Made by a program: the position numbers and the translations under genes
Notes under the pieces: generated by a model
What the model saw: only the letters and a program-made list of their open reading frames with translations
The model's database searches: none
What the model was told of the DNA's origin: nothing
Part shown: positions 1 through 8,506 of the stretch, in pieces
Numbering within the stretch: the stretch's first letter is position 1
Layout of the letters: each line of letters starts with the position of its first letter
Assembly (NCBI RefSeq): GCF_014899185.1
Contig: NZ_CP045201.1
Span: forward strand, 666,501-730,500
Reading direction: 5' to 3'
Source of the DNA: Pseudooceanicola spongiae
GTDB taxonomy: Bacteria; Pseudomonadota; Alphaproteobacteria; Rhodobacterales; Rhodobacteraceae
Length of the DNA: 64,000 bases

Positions 1-474
1 GCTGAGCAGGCGCACCAGAACGCCGTTGCCGCAGCGATTGTGCGACAGCAGGGTCATGCGGACGTTGGCCTCGAACCCGGCGAGGGGGTCGCCGCTGGTC
101 TGGGCGGCGCGCATGGCGTCAAGCTCCACCTCCAGCGCGGCGGCGACGCGGGCGTGATCGGGCAGCGCGGCGAGCAGGCCGGAGCAGGCGGCCTCAAGCG
201 GGGCGCGGCAGAGCGTGATCTCGTCCAGGGTCTGGACGGAAAGCTCGGTGACGCGGGTGCCGATGCGGGGGCGGCGTTCGACAAGGCCACGGTTCTCAAG
301 GATCTGGAAGGCCTCGCGCAGGGGCGAGCGGGAGACGCCGAACTGGGCGCAGATCTCGACCTCGCGCAGCTTTTCACCGGGCGGGAAGGTTTCGCGCACG
401 ATGGCCGCTTCGAGACGGTCGGCGACCTCAAGCCCGATGGGGCGCAGGTTCAGCTGGGCATTGAGCTGGGTCAT
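1..474 (-). CDS. GntR-family (FCD/FadR type) transcriptional regulator, partial
   Basis: The gene runs off the left edge; 158 codons are visible from the ATG at 474. The N-terminus is a GntR winged helix-turn-helix (about residues 10-75) with the typical stretches PPGEKLREVEICAQFGVSRS and ENRGLVERRPRIGTRV. It is followed by the start of an all-helical FCD effector domain (LRAPLEAA-like segment, here CRAPLEAACSGLLAAL). It is the last visible gene of the leftward operon and starts 5 bp after the stop of the upstream permease. It therefore probably controls the ABC importer/oxygenase locus, in line with the GTATAC operator at 5364-5373. The ligand is unknown. Confidence 0.88.
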   Translation of the reverse strand, partial: MTQLNAQLNLRPIGLEVADRLEAAIVRETFPPGEKLREVEICAQFGVSRSPLREAFQILENRGLVERRPRIGTRVTELSVQTLDEITLCRAPLEAACSGLLAALPDHARVAAALEVELDAMRAAQTSGDPLAGFEANVRMTLLSHNRCGNGVLVRLLS

Positions 475-478
475 CGTG

Positions 479-1258
479 TCAGTCACGCCGTCCGAACAGA
501 AGGTCGGCGGCGACCACCAGAACGAGGGTCATCAGGATGGAGACGGTGGACACGGCGGCGGCCTCGGGGGTGAAATTGAAACGCAGGTAGTCAAACAGCT
601 GGATCGGCAGGGGTGCGGACCCGGTGCCCTTGAGGATGAAGGAAATCCCGAAGGTATCAAAGCTGATGATGAAGGCGAAAACCGCCCCCGTCGAGAGGCC
701 GGGTGCAATCAGCGGCAGAGTCACGCGACGGAAGGCAGTGTAGCGCGACGCCCCCAGCGTGCGGGCAGCGAGTTCGATCGAGTCGTCGCGCCCCTGCAGC
801 GAGGTGTTCACGTTGAGGAAGATGAACGGCAGGGTCATCAGCACGTGGCCGGTGAACAGGGCGATCTTGTGCTCGGTGCCGACGCCGATCTCATAAAAGA
901 AGAACAGCAGGGCGATGGCGGTCAGGATTTCCGGCAGGATCAGCGGCAGCAGGACGGCGATGCGCACCGCCTCGGCGTGTTTGCCGGCGTGGCGGGTGAA
1001 GTAGAGCGAAGCCATGGTGCCCAGCACCAGCGAGACGGCCGTCGCGCAGGCGGCCAGCGTCGCGGAATAGGCGATGGCGTTGAGGAAGATGTCGTTGTTC
1101 AGGAAGGTCCAGAACCAGCGCAGGCTGAGGCCTTGGGGCGGGAAGGTCAGGAAGTTGCCTGCGTTCAGCGAGGCGAGGACCACGACAACGATGGGTGCCA
1201 ACAGGAAGACATAGACCAGCGTGCGGAACAGGGCGAGCAGGGGGGTGGCGATACGCAT
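479..1258 (-). CDS. ABC transporter permease, polyamine/opine type (PotC-like)
   Basis: This 259-residue inner-membrane permease has about six hydrophobic segments. Its cytoplasmic EAA loop (residues 162-181, ELAARTLGAS...RRVTLPL) couples to the ATPase. Size and sequence fit the second permease of a PotABCD-type importer. It begins 1 bp after the stop of the other permease and is followed at once by the GntR gene, so it belongs to the leftward operon. The substrate cannot be read from the permease; the neighbouring nucleoside hydrolase and Fe(II) oxygenase make a nucleoside, base or amine derivative possible. Confidence 0.9.
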   Translation of the reverse strand: MRIATPLLALFRTLVYVFLLAPIVVVVLASLNAGNFLTFPPQGLSLRWFWTFLNNDIFLNAIAYSATLAACATAVSLVLGTMASLYFTRHAGKHAEAVRIAVLLPLILPEILTAIALLFFFYEIGVGTEHKIALFTGHVLMTLPFIFLNVNTSLQGRDDSIELAARTLGASRYTAFRRVTLPLIAPGLSTGAVFAFIISFDTFGISFILKGTGSAPLPIQLFDYLRFNFTPEAAAVSTVSILMTLVLVVAADLLFGRRD

Positions 1259-1259
1259 C

Positions 1260-2099
1260 TCAGGTCCACTTCATGCGGGTCAGGCGGGCGAAGATCAGCA
1301 CGACGATCCCGGCGGTGACGGCAAGGATCAGCGCCATGGCCGAGCCAAAGGGCCATTGGTACTGGTCGATCAGGGCGTCAATCACCAACAGCGTGGTGGT
1401 CTTGACGCGCATGCCCCCGACAAGTGAGGGCGTGACGTAGGAGGAGATCGCCAGCACGAAGACCAGGATGCAGCCTGCCTGAACGCCGGGCATCGAGACG
1501 GGAAAGGTCACGCGGCGGAAGATGGTGAAGCGGCGTGCGCCGAGCGAGCGGGCGGCTTGGGCGATGGCGGGGTCGATGCTTTGCAGCGATGACAGCAGCG
1601 GCAGCACCATGAACGGCAGGAAGACATGCGCCAGCGCAAGGATGACGCCGAAGTTGTTGTACATCAGCGGCAGCGGCCGGTCGATCAGGCCGAGGTTGCG
1701 CAGGGACGAGTTGATGACGCCGGAGTTGCCCAGAAGGATGGTCCAGCCGTAGCTGCGCACCACGATGCCGACCAGAAGCGGTGACAGCACGATGCCATAG
1801 AGCAGACCCCGCCAGCGGCGCGAGGCGGTCGCGATATGCAGGGCGATGGGATAGCCGAGCACGAGGCAGACAAAGGTCGTCGCCATGCCCAGCGCAAGCG
1901 AGCTTGGCAGCGACAGCGCATAGTAGGGCTGGCTGAAGAACTGCTGGTAGCCCTCAAGGCTGAACCCCTGACCGTAGGGCTGGCCGTCGGCGGGGGCGCG
2001 AAAGCTCATCAGCAGGACGGTGACATACGGCAGGATCACGAAGAAGAAGATCAGCGCGGCAGTGGGGACGATCAGGAGGGTGGCGCGGAACCGCTTCAT
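1260..2099 (-). CDS. ABC transporter permease, polyamine/opine type (PotB-like)
   Basis: The protein has 279 residues: an N-terminal membrane anchor (about 8-30), further membrane segments, and an EAA loop at about 179-200 (IAQAARSLGARRFTIFRRVT). This is the pattern of the first permease of a spermidine/putrescine-type importer. Its ATG overlaps the TGA of the ATPase gene in an ATGA arrangement, indicating translational coupling. It would pair with the 479-1258 permease in the membrane. Confidence 0.9.
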   Translation of the reverse strand: MKRFRATLLIVPTAALIFFFVILPYVTVLLMSFRAPADGQPYGQGFSLEGYQQFFSQPYYALSLPSSLALGMATTFVCLVLGYPIALHIATASRRWRGLLYGIVLSPLLVGIVVRSYGWTILLGNSGVINSSLRNLGLIDRPLPLMYNNFGVILALAHVFLPFMVLPLLSSLQSIDPAIAQAARSLGARRFTIFRRVTFPVSMPGVQAGCILVFVLAISSYVTPSLVGGMRVKTTTLLVIDALIDQYQWPFGSAMALILAVTAGIVVLIFARLTRMKWT

Positions 2100-3160
2100 T
2101 GCGCGCTCTCCGCATCGGGCAGGGGCCAGAGGCGGGCGGGATCGAAGCAGAGACCAACCGAGTCGCCCTCGGCGAAGTGCTGCGTCGTGGGGCCGGTGAC
2201 GAACAGCGGGCCGCAGTCGGTCGCGACGCTGTATTCGACATGGCCGCCGCTGAAGTAGCGCTTCTCGATCCGGCCCGGAAGCTGGCCGAGGTCGGCGCTG
2301 GTCAGGGTGATCTGTTCGGGGCGGGCCATGACGCGCAGACGGCTCTGCCCTGAGGGCGCTGGGCGCGTGATCTGCAGTGTGGCACCGCCGGGCAGGGTGA
2401 CGGTGGTGCCCTGTGCATCGGTCCGGGCGATGGGGAGGTCGAGGATATTGGCGTTGCCGACAAAGCGCGCGACGCGTTCGGACGCGGGGCGGTTGTAGAC
2501 ATCTTCGGGGGTCGCGGCCTGCGCGATCTCGCCGTCGAACATGACGACGACGCGGTCGGACATGGTCATCGCCTCGTTCTGGTCATGGGTGACGTAGATC
2601 GTGGTGATGCCGACGCGCTTTTGCAGATCGCGGATGAAACCGCGCATCTCGTCGCGCAGCTTGGCGTCGAGGTTGGCAAGGGGTTCGTCGAGCAGCAGGA
2701 TCGCAGGCTCGATCACAAGGGCGCGGGCAAGGGCGACACGCTGCTGCTGACCACCCGAGAGCTTCTTGGGGTAGCGATCAGCATAGGGGGTGAGCTGGAC
2801 CATCTCCATCGCGCGGGCGACGCGCTGGGCGATCTCGGCCTTGGGGACGTGGCGCATCTCGAGCCCGAAGGCGAGGTTCTGCGTCACAGTCATATGGGGG
2901 AAGAGTGCGTAGGACTGGAAGACCATGCCGATATCGCGGTCCTCGGGCAGTTTGCGCGAGATGTCCTTGTTGTCGAAGCAGATACGACCGTCGGTGATAT
3001 CCTCGAAGCCGGCGATGCATTTCAGCGTGGTCGACTTGCCGCAGCCCGAGGGGCCGAGCAGGGAGACGAATTCACCGTGGTTGACGTCGAGCGAGATCGC
3101 CTTGAGCGCGGCAGTCTTGCCGTAGAACTTCTGCAGCGAGCGGAGGGAGACTTCGGTCAT
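2096..3160 (-). CDS. ABC transporter ATP-binding protein (PotA-like)
   Basis: The 354-residue ATPase energises the importer. Visible motifs are Walker A GPSGCGKST (36-44), Q-loop Q82, signature LSGGQQQR (134-141), Walker B ILLLDEP (154-160) and switch H192. A C-terminal TOBE-like domain begins near residue 270. The ATG at 3160 (MTEVSLRS) is chosen because the frame upstream reads through two terminator-like hairpins and has no protein-like character. The distance to the binding-protein gene (112 bp) and those hairpins suggest reduced expression relative to the binding protein. Confidence 0.92.
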   Translation of the reverse strand: MTEVSLRSLQKFYGKTAALKAISLDVNHGEFVSLLGPSGCGKSTTLKCIAGFEDITDGRICFDNKDISRKLPEDRDIGMVFQSYALFPHMTVTQNLAFGLEMRHVPKAEIAQRVARAMEMVQLTPYADRYPKKLSGGQQQRVALARALVIEPAILLLDEPLANLDAKLRDEMRGFIRDLQKRVGITTIYVTHDQNEAMTMSDRVVVMFDGEIAQAATPEDVYNRPASERVARFVGNANILDLPIARTDAQGTTVTLPGGATLQITRPAPSGQSRLRVMARPEQITLTSADLGQLPGRIEKRYFSGGHVEYSVATDCGPLFVTGPTTQHFAEGDSVGLCFDPARLWPLPDAESAQ

Positions 3161-3219
3161 GGGATGAGGGCCGTTTCTGGATGAAAAGCCCGCCCGGCAG
3201 AGAGGCAGGCCGAACCTGG

Positions 3220-3251
3220 AAAAAAGCCCGCCCTGCACGAGGCAGAGCGGG
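3220..3251 (-). terminator. Attenuator-like terminator between binding-protein and ATPase genes
   Basis: On the minus strand a 10-bp stem (3242-3251 with 3227-3236, one G-U pair) is followed directly by six T residues (3225-3220). A second, weaker hairpin with a TTTT tail lies just beyond it at about 3183-3212. Placement inside an operon, right after the binding-protein gene, is common in ABC importer operons and would give excess binding protein. Confidence 0.7.
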
Positions 3252-3272
3252 AAGTTGGGGAGGTAACGGGGG

Positions 3273-4319
3273 TTAAGCGCCGAAGATCTCGTTCCAGCGG
3301 CGCGAAATTTCTTCGGCGTTGTCGTTCATCAGGTCCCAGTCCCAAGCGATGAACTGATCCATCGCGGCACCGGAGACGGGAACGTCGCGGGCCAGATCTT
3401 CGGGCACCGTCACGGTCTTGTTGACGGGGGAGACGAAGAATTCACGCATCAGCAGATCCTGACCGACCGGGCTGAGCACGAAGTCGAGGTACTGGTAGGC
3501 CGCATCACGCGCCGGGGTGTTCTTGCAGATGTTGAAGGTCTGGTCCCACATCATCAGCCCCTCGGCGGGGATGGTGCAATCGACGGGCAGGCCCTGATTG
3601 CGCAGACGGGCAATCTCACCGAAGTCGAAGGGGGCGATGGCGATTTCGCCGGTGGCCATGGCCGTGCTCATGTTGAAGTCGGTCTGGTAGACGGGGCCGA
3701 GTTCCTTGAGCATCTCGAAGCCGGTGTCGAGATCGTCCATGCCTTTGCCGTACATCATGGAGGTCAGCATCAGGAACATCTTACCGGCGGAGTTCTTGAT
3801 GTTGTAGAGACCGATGCGGCCCTTGAACTCGGGGTTCTCCCAGAGATCCTTCCACGAGGTCGGGGGGGTAGAGACCATATCGCTGCGATAGCCCAGACCG
3901 ATGGGAGAGATCAGCCCGACAGCGGCCCAGCCCTTGGAGGCTTCGGTCGCGACGGGATAGAGATCGGCGTAGTTCGGCAGCTTGGCGAGGTCGAGTTCCT
4001 CGAAGTAGCCCTCAGAGCGCAGGACGGTGGCGTAGATCTCGTTCGTCATCAGGCAGCTGTAGGGCGGGTTCTCGGTGCCGGCGGCGCGCAGGTTGGTCAT
4101 GTAGGTGCGCCCAAGGCCGATATCGAGCGTCGGCTCGATCCCGGTCTCTTTGGTGAAGCCGGGCACGAGGGTGTCACGCCAGAACTTTTCCCAGGACCCG
4201 CCATAGGTGGTGATCACGAGGTTTTCTGCCTGCGCATAAACCGCGGGCACGTTGAGGATGGAAGCGCCGCCCAGGGCGACAAGCGCCTTGAGCATGTGGC
4301 GACGGTTCAGTTCGATCAT
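3273..4319 (-). CDS. ABC transporter periplasmic substrate-binding protein (PotD-like)
   Basis: This 348-residue binding protein carries an N-terminal export signal: charged LNRRHMLKAL, hydrophobic ALGGASILNVPAV, and cleavage expected near YAQA-EN (about residue 31). The RRHML segment is twin-arginine-like, so Tat export is possible. The mature part has a type-2 periplasmic binding fold signature (LVITTYGGSWEKFWRD near its start). It captures the substrate for the importer encoded downstream. The gene lies 48 bp downstream of the oxygenase gene on the same strand. Confidence 0.9.
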   Translation of the reverse strand: MIELNRRHMLKALVALGGASILNVPAVYAQAENLVITTYGGSWEKFWRDTLVPGFTKETGIEPTLDIGLGRTYMTNLRAAGTENPPYSCLMTNEIYATVLRSEGYFEELDLAKLPNYADLYPVATEASKGWAAVGLISPIGLGYRSDMVSTPPTSWKDLWENPEFKGRIGLYNIKNSAGKMFLMLTSMMYGKGMDDLDTGFEMLKELGPVYQTDFNMSTAMATGEIAIAPFDFGEIARLRNQGLPVDCTIPAEGLMMWDQTFNICKNTPARDAAYQYLDFVLSPVGQDLLMREFFVSPVNKTVTVPEDLARDVPVSGAAMDQFIAWDWDLMNDNAEEISRRWNEIFGA

Positions 4320-4367
4320 ATGGGTGGTTCCCTGTTGCTGGGTGCCTGTACGGTGCCTTGCGGGCCC

Positions 4368-5342
4368 TCAGGACGTTTTTTTGCGGTAGTCGTAGTTCTT
4401 GTTGAGCCGTTCCAGCAGATACTCGCCATAGAGCACCGGCTGCATCTGCGGGGTTTCACCGGCCTCAAGCATCTGCGCTGGGCATTCCACCAGAGCACGC
4501 ATCGAGGGGTCATAGAAGAACGGCTGCGAATAGCGGTCGCGGCGGCTGAGGTTCTTCACCCGGTGGGGGGTAGAGACAAAACGCCCGTTGGACCATTTCG
4601 CAAGGATATCACCGACGTTCATCACGAAGGTGCCCTCAATGGGGGGCGCGGGGATCCAGTCGCCACGCTTGTTGCGCACCTCAAGCCCGCCGACGTTGTC
4701 CTGCTTGAGCAGGGTGACAAAGCCATAGTCGGTATGGGGAGCGGAGCCGAACAGCTCTTCCTCGTCCTTCTGCTCGGGGTAGTGCAGCAGACGCAGGAAC
4801 AAGGTCGGGTCCTGGAAGTGGGGGGCGAACCAATCCCGCGGCAGGCCCAGCGCTTCAGCAAGGCCTTCGGCAATGCGCGCGCCAAGCTTGGTCATCTCGG
4901 CCATATAGGCTTTGGCAGTCTGTTCGACCTCGGGGAGGCTCTCGGGGAACTGGTTGGGGCCTTGCAGCGGCTCACCGGCATGGGGGGCGCCCTCGGGCAC
5001 CTCATGCATGACCATCAGGCTTTCGGACTGGTTCGGCTTGGTCACCTTGGCCACCGAAGACGTCACGATCGTCGAGGTCGACATCGGCATGTAGCCACGG
5101 TGGAACTCGTTGATCTTGAGCGCGGCCTTCTCCTCCTCGGGGAGGGCGTGGGTGGCCACGTTCATCTGCCGCATCCGCTCGACCAGGTCCTCGGGGACGC
5201 CATGGTTGGACAGATAGGCAAAGCCGGATGTTTCAAGCGCGGCCTTCAGCGCGGCAACCGCCGCGGCCCGATCCTGCTCCGATGCCTCATTTGCGAGCCC
5301 GGAAAGGTCCACGATGGGAATGTTGTCGAATTCACCTTTCAC
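4368..5342 (-). CDS. Isopenicillin N synthase-like 2-oxoglutarate/Fe(II) oxygenase
   Basis: The 324-residue protein has the double-stranded beta-helix Fe(II) triad H203-x-D205...H260 (from HTDYG and TPHRVKN). It also has the R270-x-S272 pair (RYS) that binds the 2-oxoglutarate carboxylate. The GTG at 5342 is taken as the start because AAGAGG lies six bases upstream and the family N-terminus (NIPIVDLSGL) follows at once; the longer frame upstream is not protein-like. It heads the leftward operon. Relatives include thymine-7-hydroxylase and pyrimidine nucleoside hydroxylases as well as plant and antibiotic enzymes. Oxidation of the imported compound is the likely job, but the substrate is inferred only. 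Confidence 0.88.
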   Translation of the reverse strand: MKGEFDNIPIVDLSGLANEASEQDRAAAVAALKAALETSGFAYLSNHGVPEDLVERMRQMNVATHALPEEEKAALKINEFHRGYMPMSTSTIVTSSVAKVTKPNQSESLMVMHEVPEGAPHAGEPLQGPNQFPESLPEVEQTAKAYMAEMTKLGARIAEGLAEALGLPRDWFAPHFQDPTLFLRLLHYPEQKDEEELFGSAPHTDYGFVTLLKQDNVGGLEVRNKRGDWIPAPPIEGTFVMNVGDILAKWSNGRFVSTPHRVKNLSRRDRYSQPFFYDPSMRALVECPAQMLEAGETPQMQPVLYGEYLLERLNKNYDYRKKTS

Positions 5343-5363
5343 ACTGCACCTCTTGTTTGCATA

Positions 5364-5373
5364 TTGTATACCA
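5364..5373. promoter_or_regulatory. Candidate FCD-GntR operator (T-N-GTATAC-N-A)
   Basis: The sequence TTGTATACCA fits the T-N-GTATAC-N-A core recognised by many FCD-type GntR regulators. It sits in the 167-bp gap between the divergent oxygenase and nucleoside hydrolase genes, 22 bp upstream of the oxygenase start. The likely ligand protein is the GntR regulator at 1-474. Assignment rests on the motif and position. Confidence 0.55.
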
Positions 5374-5509
5374 AAATGAAGCATTGCCGTATGGGAAGCT
5401 CTGCCGGGACCGGGACGCGAAAAAATCTCGACCCCTGTGCCGTCGCGCACAAAATTGCAGCGCAGAGTCACCTTATGGTTGCACCCCTCCCTGGAAAAGG
5501 ACCCCTCCT

Positions 5510-6460
5510 ATGCCGCGTATTCCCGTTATCATCGACACTGACCCGGGGCAGGACGACGCTTTTGCGATCCTGCTGGCGCTGGGCGCCCCTGAGCTGGAGG
5601 TGCTGGGCCTGACCACGGTCGCCGGAAACATGGGGCTGGAGCAGACCACCGATAACGCCCGCCGCATTGTCGAGCTGGCCGGGCGGGGCGATCTGGCGGT
5701 GACGGCGGGCTGTCCGCGCCCCTTGCTGCGCGCGCCGCGCCCGGTGCCCGAGATCCACGGCGAGACCGGGATTGACGGCTGGGACTGGGCGCCCGCGCGT
5801 CAGGGGCCGACAGAGGGGCACGCGGTGGACTTCATCGTGCAGAGCGTGCTGGCCCATCCTGAGCCGGTGACGCTGATTGCGCTGGGCCCGCAGACCAATA
5901 TCGCGATGGCTTTGCGCCGTGCGCCCGAGATGGCGCAGAATATTGCGCGCATCGTCTTCATGGGGGGCGGCTACTTTGAGGGCGGCAACATGACCCCCGC
6001 CGCCGAGTACAACATCCTTGTCGACCCAGAGGCGGCGCGCATCGTGCTGGGCGCGGGCATCCCGGTGACGGCGGTGCCGCTGGATTGCACCCACGCCGCA
6101 CCCGCGCCGGTGAACTGGTCGGCCAGTCTCGCGGCCCATGGCGGCGACGTGATGCTGGCCTGCGCGGGGATGATGGAGTTCTTCGAGCGTTACGGGAATG
6201 CGAAATACGGCACCGCCTCGCGGCCGCTGCATGATGCCGTGGCAGTGGCGGCGCTGATCTGGCCCGAGCTGTTCACCGGGCGGCTCTGCCCCGTCGATGT
6301 GGAATGCGCGGGTGAGCTGACGACGGGGATGACCGTGGTCGACTGGCTGCGCCAGACCGGCAATCCCGACAATTGCCTGTGGCTGAACGGCTGCACCGAC
6401 CCGGCCGAGCTTTATGCCCGGATCGAGGGCGCGTTGCTGACGCTACGCGCGCCCGTCTGA
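5510..6460 (+). CDS. Nucleoside hydrolase (IunH/RihA-C family)
   Basis: The 316-residue enzyme cleaves the N-glycosidic bond of ribonucleosides to ribose and free base. The Ca2+-binding motif DTDPGQDD (residues 9-16) is intact. So are the MGGG stretch, the EYNILVDPEAA segment and the late PLHDAVAV segment with the active-site region histidine. The ATG at 5510 is chosen because it starts exactly at the conserved N-terminal strand (MPRIPVIIDTDPG). It is transcribed away from the oxygenase/ABC operon and probably shares its control region. Base specificity is not visible. Confidence 0.93.
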   Translation: MPRIPVIIDTDPGQDDAFAILLALGAPELEVLGLTTVAGNMGLEQTTDNARRIVELAGRGDLAVTAGCPRPLLRAPRPVPEIHGETGIDGWDWAPARQGPTEGHAVDFIVQSVLAHPEPVTLIALGPQTNIAMALRRAPEMAQNIARIVFMGGGYFEGGNMTPAAEYNILVDPEAARIVLGAGIPVTAVPLDCTHAAPAPVNWSASLAAHGGDVMLACAGMMEFFERYGNAKYGTASRPLHDAVAVAALIWPELFTGRLCPVDVECAGELTTGMTVVDWLRQTGNPDNCLWLNGCTDPAELYARIEGALLTLRAPV

Positions 6461-6748
6461 GCTTTCCGCGACGCGCTGGGACGGGAGGGGTCTGACAGCG
6501 CGTCGGGGTTCGGAAAGTGGAATGGAACTCCCGTCCGGCGGGTGTTCGTGAGGGCCGATGCCTGTCGCCTTGTTGTGGCGCGCGGCTGCGTAGATTTAAA
6601 AATACCATTTGAAATCAGATGTATGGTCATCCGTTTCGATGGAAACCAATCCCTGAGCTGAAGGGGCTGCTGACACCAAGGCATCCGCTGTTTCAATCGG
6701 AGAGAGCCTCGGCTCCATCCTGTATCGCAACGGGACGAAGCTGGCGGA

Positions 6749-7732
6749 ATGACCCTCTATCTTGTGGCCCTTTTGGTTTTCATGATCGTCGGTGTGCCGA
6801 TTGCCTTTTCGCTGGGGCTGGCCCCGGTCGCTTATCTGCTGATCAACGATCAGTGGCGGCTGATGATCGGCTTGCCGCAAAAGATGATCGCCGGGATCGA
6901 CAGCTTTGTGCTGCTGACCATGCCGTTCTTCATTCTGGCGGGCAACCTGATGGATTCGGAGAACCTGACGCGTCAGGTCCTGCGCTTTGCGCAGATGCTG
7001 GTGGGCCGGGTCAAGGGCGGGCTGGCGGTGGTCAAGGGCGTCTCTTCTATGATGTTTTCCGGTGTCTCGGGGGCGGCGACGGCCGAGGCTTCGGCCATCG
7101 GGGCGGTGATGATCCCGGCGCTGTTCCTGCCGGTGATCATCGTCGGGGGCATCCGCTTGGTCGTGTTCACCCCGACCGAGGCAGTGGTGGCGCTCTGTGC
7201 GCGGCTGATCGGCACGCTGCTCTATCGCACGCTGTCGGGCTCAAGCATCGCGCAGGCCTTCTTTGACACGGCGACGATGACGGCGGGGGTGATGCTGATT
7301 GTGGCCATGGCCTCGATGAGCGCGTTCATTCTGCGGATTGAGAATATCCCGCGCGCCATTGCCATCGGCATGCGCAGCATCAGCGCACAGCCTTGGATCA
7401 TGACCCTGCTGCTGAACCTCGTGCTGCTGGTGCTGGGCCTGTCTCTGGAGCCGCTGGCGGCGCTGGTGCTGGCGATGCCGATCCTGAACGAGGTGTTTGC
7501 GCTGCTGGAGATCAAAGCGGTGCAGTTCGGCGTGCTGGTCGTGCAGAACCTGATGATCGGGATGATCACGCCGCTGGTGGGGCTGTGTCTGTTCATCGTC
7601 GCGGCCATCAGCAAGCAGCGGCTGGAAAAGGTCGCCCACGCCATTCTGCCAATGATCGGCATCTGCCTGATCGTGCTGGTTCTGATCGCCTTCGTGCCTT
7701 TCCTGTCACTGCCAGCTTTCTTCCGAGCTTAA
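6749..7732 (+). pseudogene. TRAP transporter large permease (DctM-like) with internal deletion
   Basis: The reading frame is open for 327 residues, whereas DctM-type permeases are usually near 425. The N-terminal part (to GAVMIPA, about residue 130) and the C-terminal part (from LPVIIVGGI, including FTPTEAVVA) are clearly DctM. The roughly 100 residues that normally lie between them are absent, with an in-frame junction. No dctP or dctQ gene is nearby. The 288 bp upstream hold no gene; they show an ACCAT/ATGGT dyad near 6603-6628. The protein probably cannot transport, hence the pseudogene call; a residual function cannot be excluded. Confidence 0.75.
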
Positions 7733-7734
7733 GC

Positions 7735-8065
7735 ATGACGGACATGACCAACTCCAACACCACCAACCAGTCAACGGTGGCGGCTTTCTCGATTCTTGAG
7801 GAAGTGGCGGCGCAGTCCCAGCCCAGCCGGGTGACGGATCTGGGGATCCCGCTGGGGATGCCGCGTGCCCGGGTCTATCGTTATCTGCAGACGCTGGTCA
7901 GCCTTGGCTGTGTGCTTCAGGACCCTGTGACCGAGCGCTATCGGCTGAGGCTGAAGCTGTTTCACATCGGCCAGGCGATTGCGGATGGCACGCAGCTGAC
8001 CTCGGTGACGCGGGGCCGGTGCATGCCTGCATGGTCGCCGAACTGACCGAAAGCCCCAAGGGGAT
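7735..8065 (+). pseudogene. IclR-family regulator, N-terminal fragment
   Basis: The first about 100 codons encode an IclR winged helix-turn-helix: VAAFSILEEVAAQ, then MPRARVYRYLQTLVSLGCV and YRLRLKLFHIGQAI. After GTQLTSV the frame shifts (stop at 8044-8046). The original frame resumes as MVAELTESP, the start of the effector domain, and then joins hydantoinase A sequence at about 8066. The whole ligand-binding domain is missing. It probably once regulated the adjacent TRAP/hydantoinase genes. Confidence 0.75.
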
Positions 8066-8506
8066 CTATCCTCCGCTGGCCTCGGTTCTGTCGGCCTTCG
8101 GCACTCTGGTGACGCCGGTGCGGATCGAGCGCGCGGCAGACCCGCGCAAGCTCCGCAGCACCTGCGATATTCTGGCGCTGTTCTAGGCAGAGTATCACCG
8201 CCAGTACGTACTGAAACTGGACGGGATGAAGGTCGAGATCGTCAACGGGCTGGTCACGGCGGCGGTCAGGCCCCAGATGACAGCGCCCGTGTCACGCAAA
8301 CCCGGCCTGTGCAGATCCGGGGCGCGGCGCAGGAGGTGCCGGTGTGGCAGCGCGTTAGCATCACCAGTGTCGACCGCATTGCCGGCCCGGTGATCGTCGA
8401 AGAGCGCGAAACCACGATTTTTGTCCTCTCTGGCTGTCAGGTGACCCGCCAAGAAAGCGGCAGCTTGGTTGCCGAAAAAGTCGCAACTGAAAGGGACGCA
8501 AACTGA
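8066..8506 (+). pseudogene. Hydantoinase/oxoprolinase subunit A (HyuA), C-terminal remnants
   Basis: Only pieces of the about 680-residue HyuA family remain. One piece resembles the PP-A-x-LSA-G-L region (PPLASVLSAFGTLVTPV) and ends in an in-frame TAG at 8184-8186. Another is the VEIVN motif region (YVLKLDGMKVEIVNGLV, 8205-8262). The last is the true C-terminus in another frame (from about 8285), with IAGPVIVEERETTIFVLSG. The final codons overlap the start of the hyuB remnant. At least one stop, one frameshift and one large deletion are visible. Confidence 0.7.

Noticed and set aside
6603..6628. Possible operator dyad ACCAT/ATGGT before the TRAP remnant
   Set aside because: Only five matched bases per arm; too weak to list as a site.
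6664..6750. Short open stretch ending in LGSILYRNGTKLAE just before the TRAP permease, possibly a DctQ end
   Set aside because: Too short to assign, with a stop codon just upstream and no DctQ hallmark.
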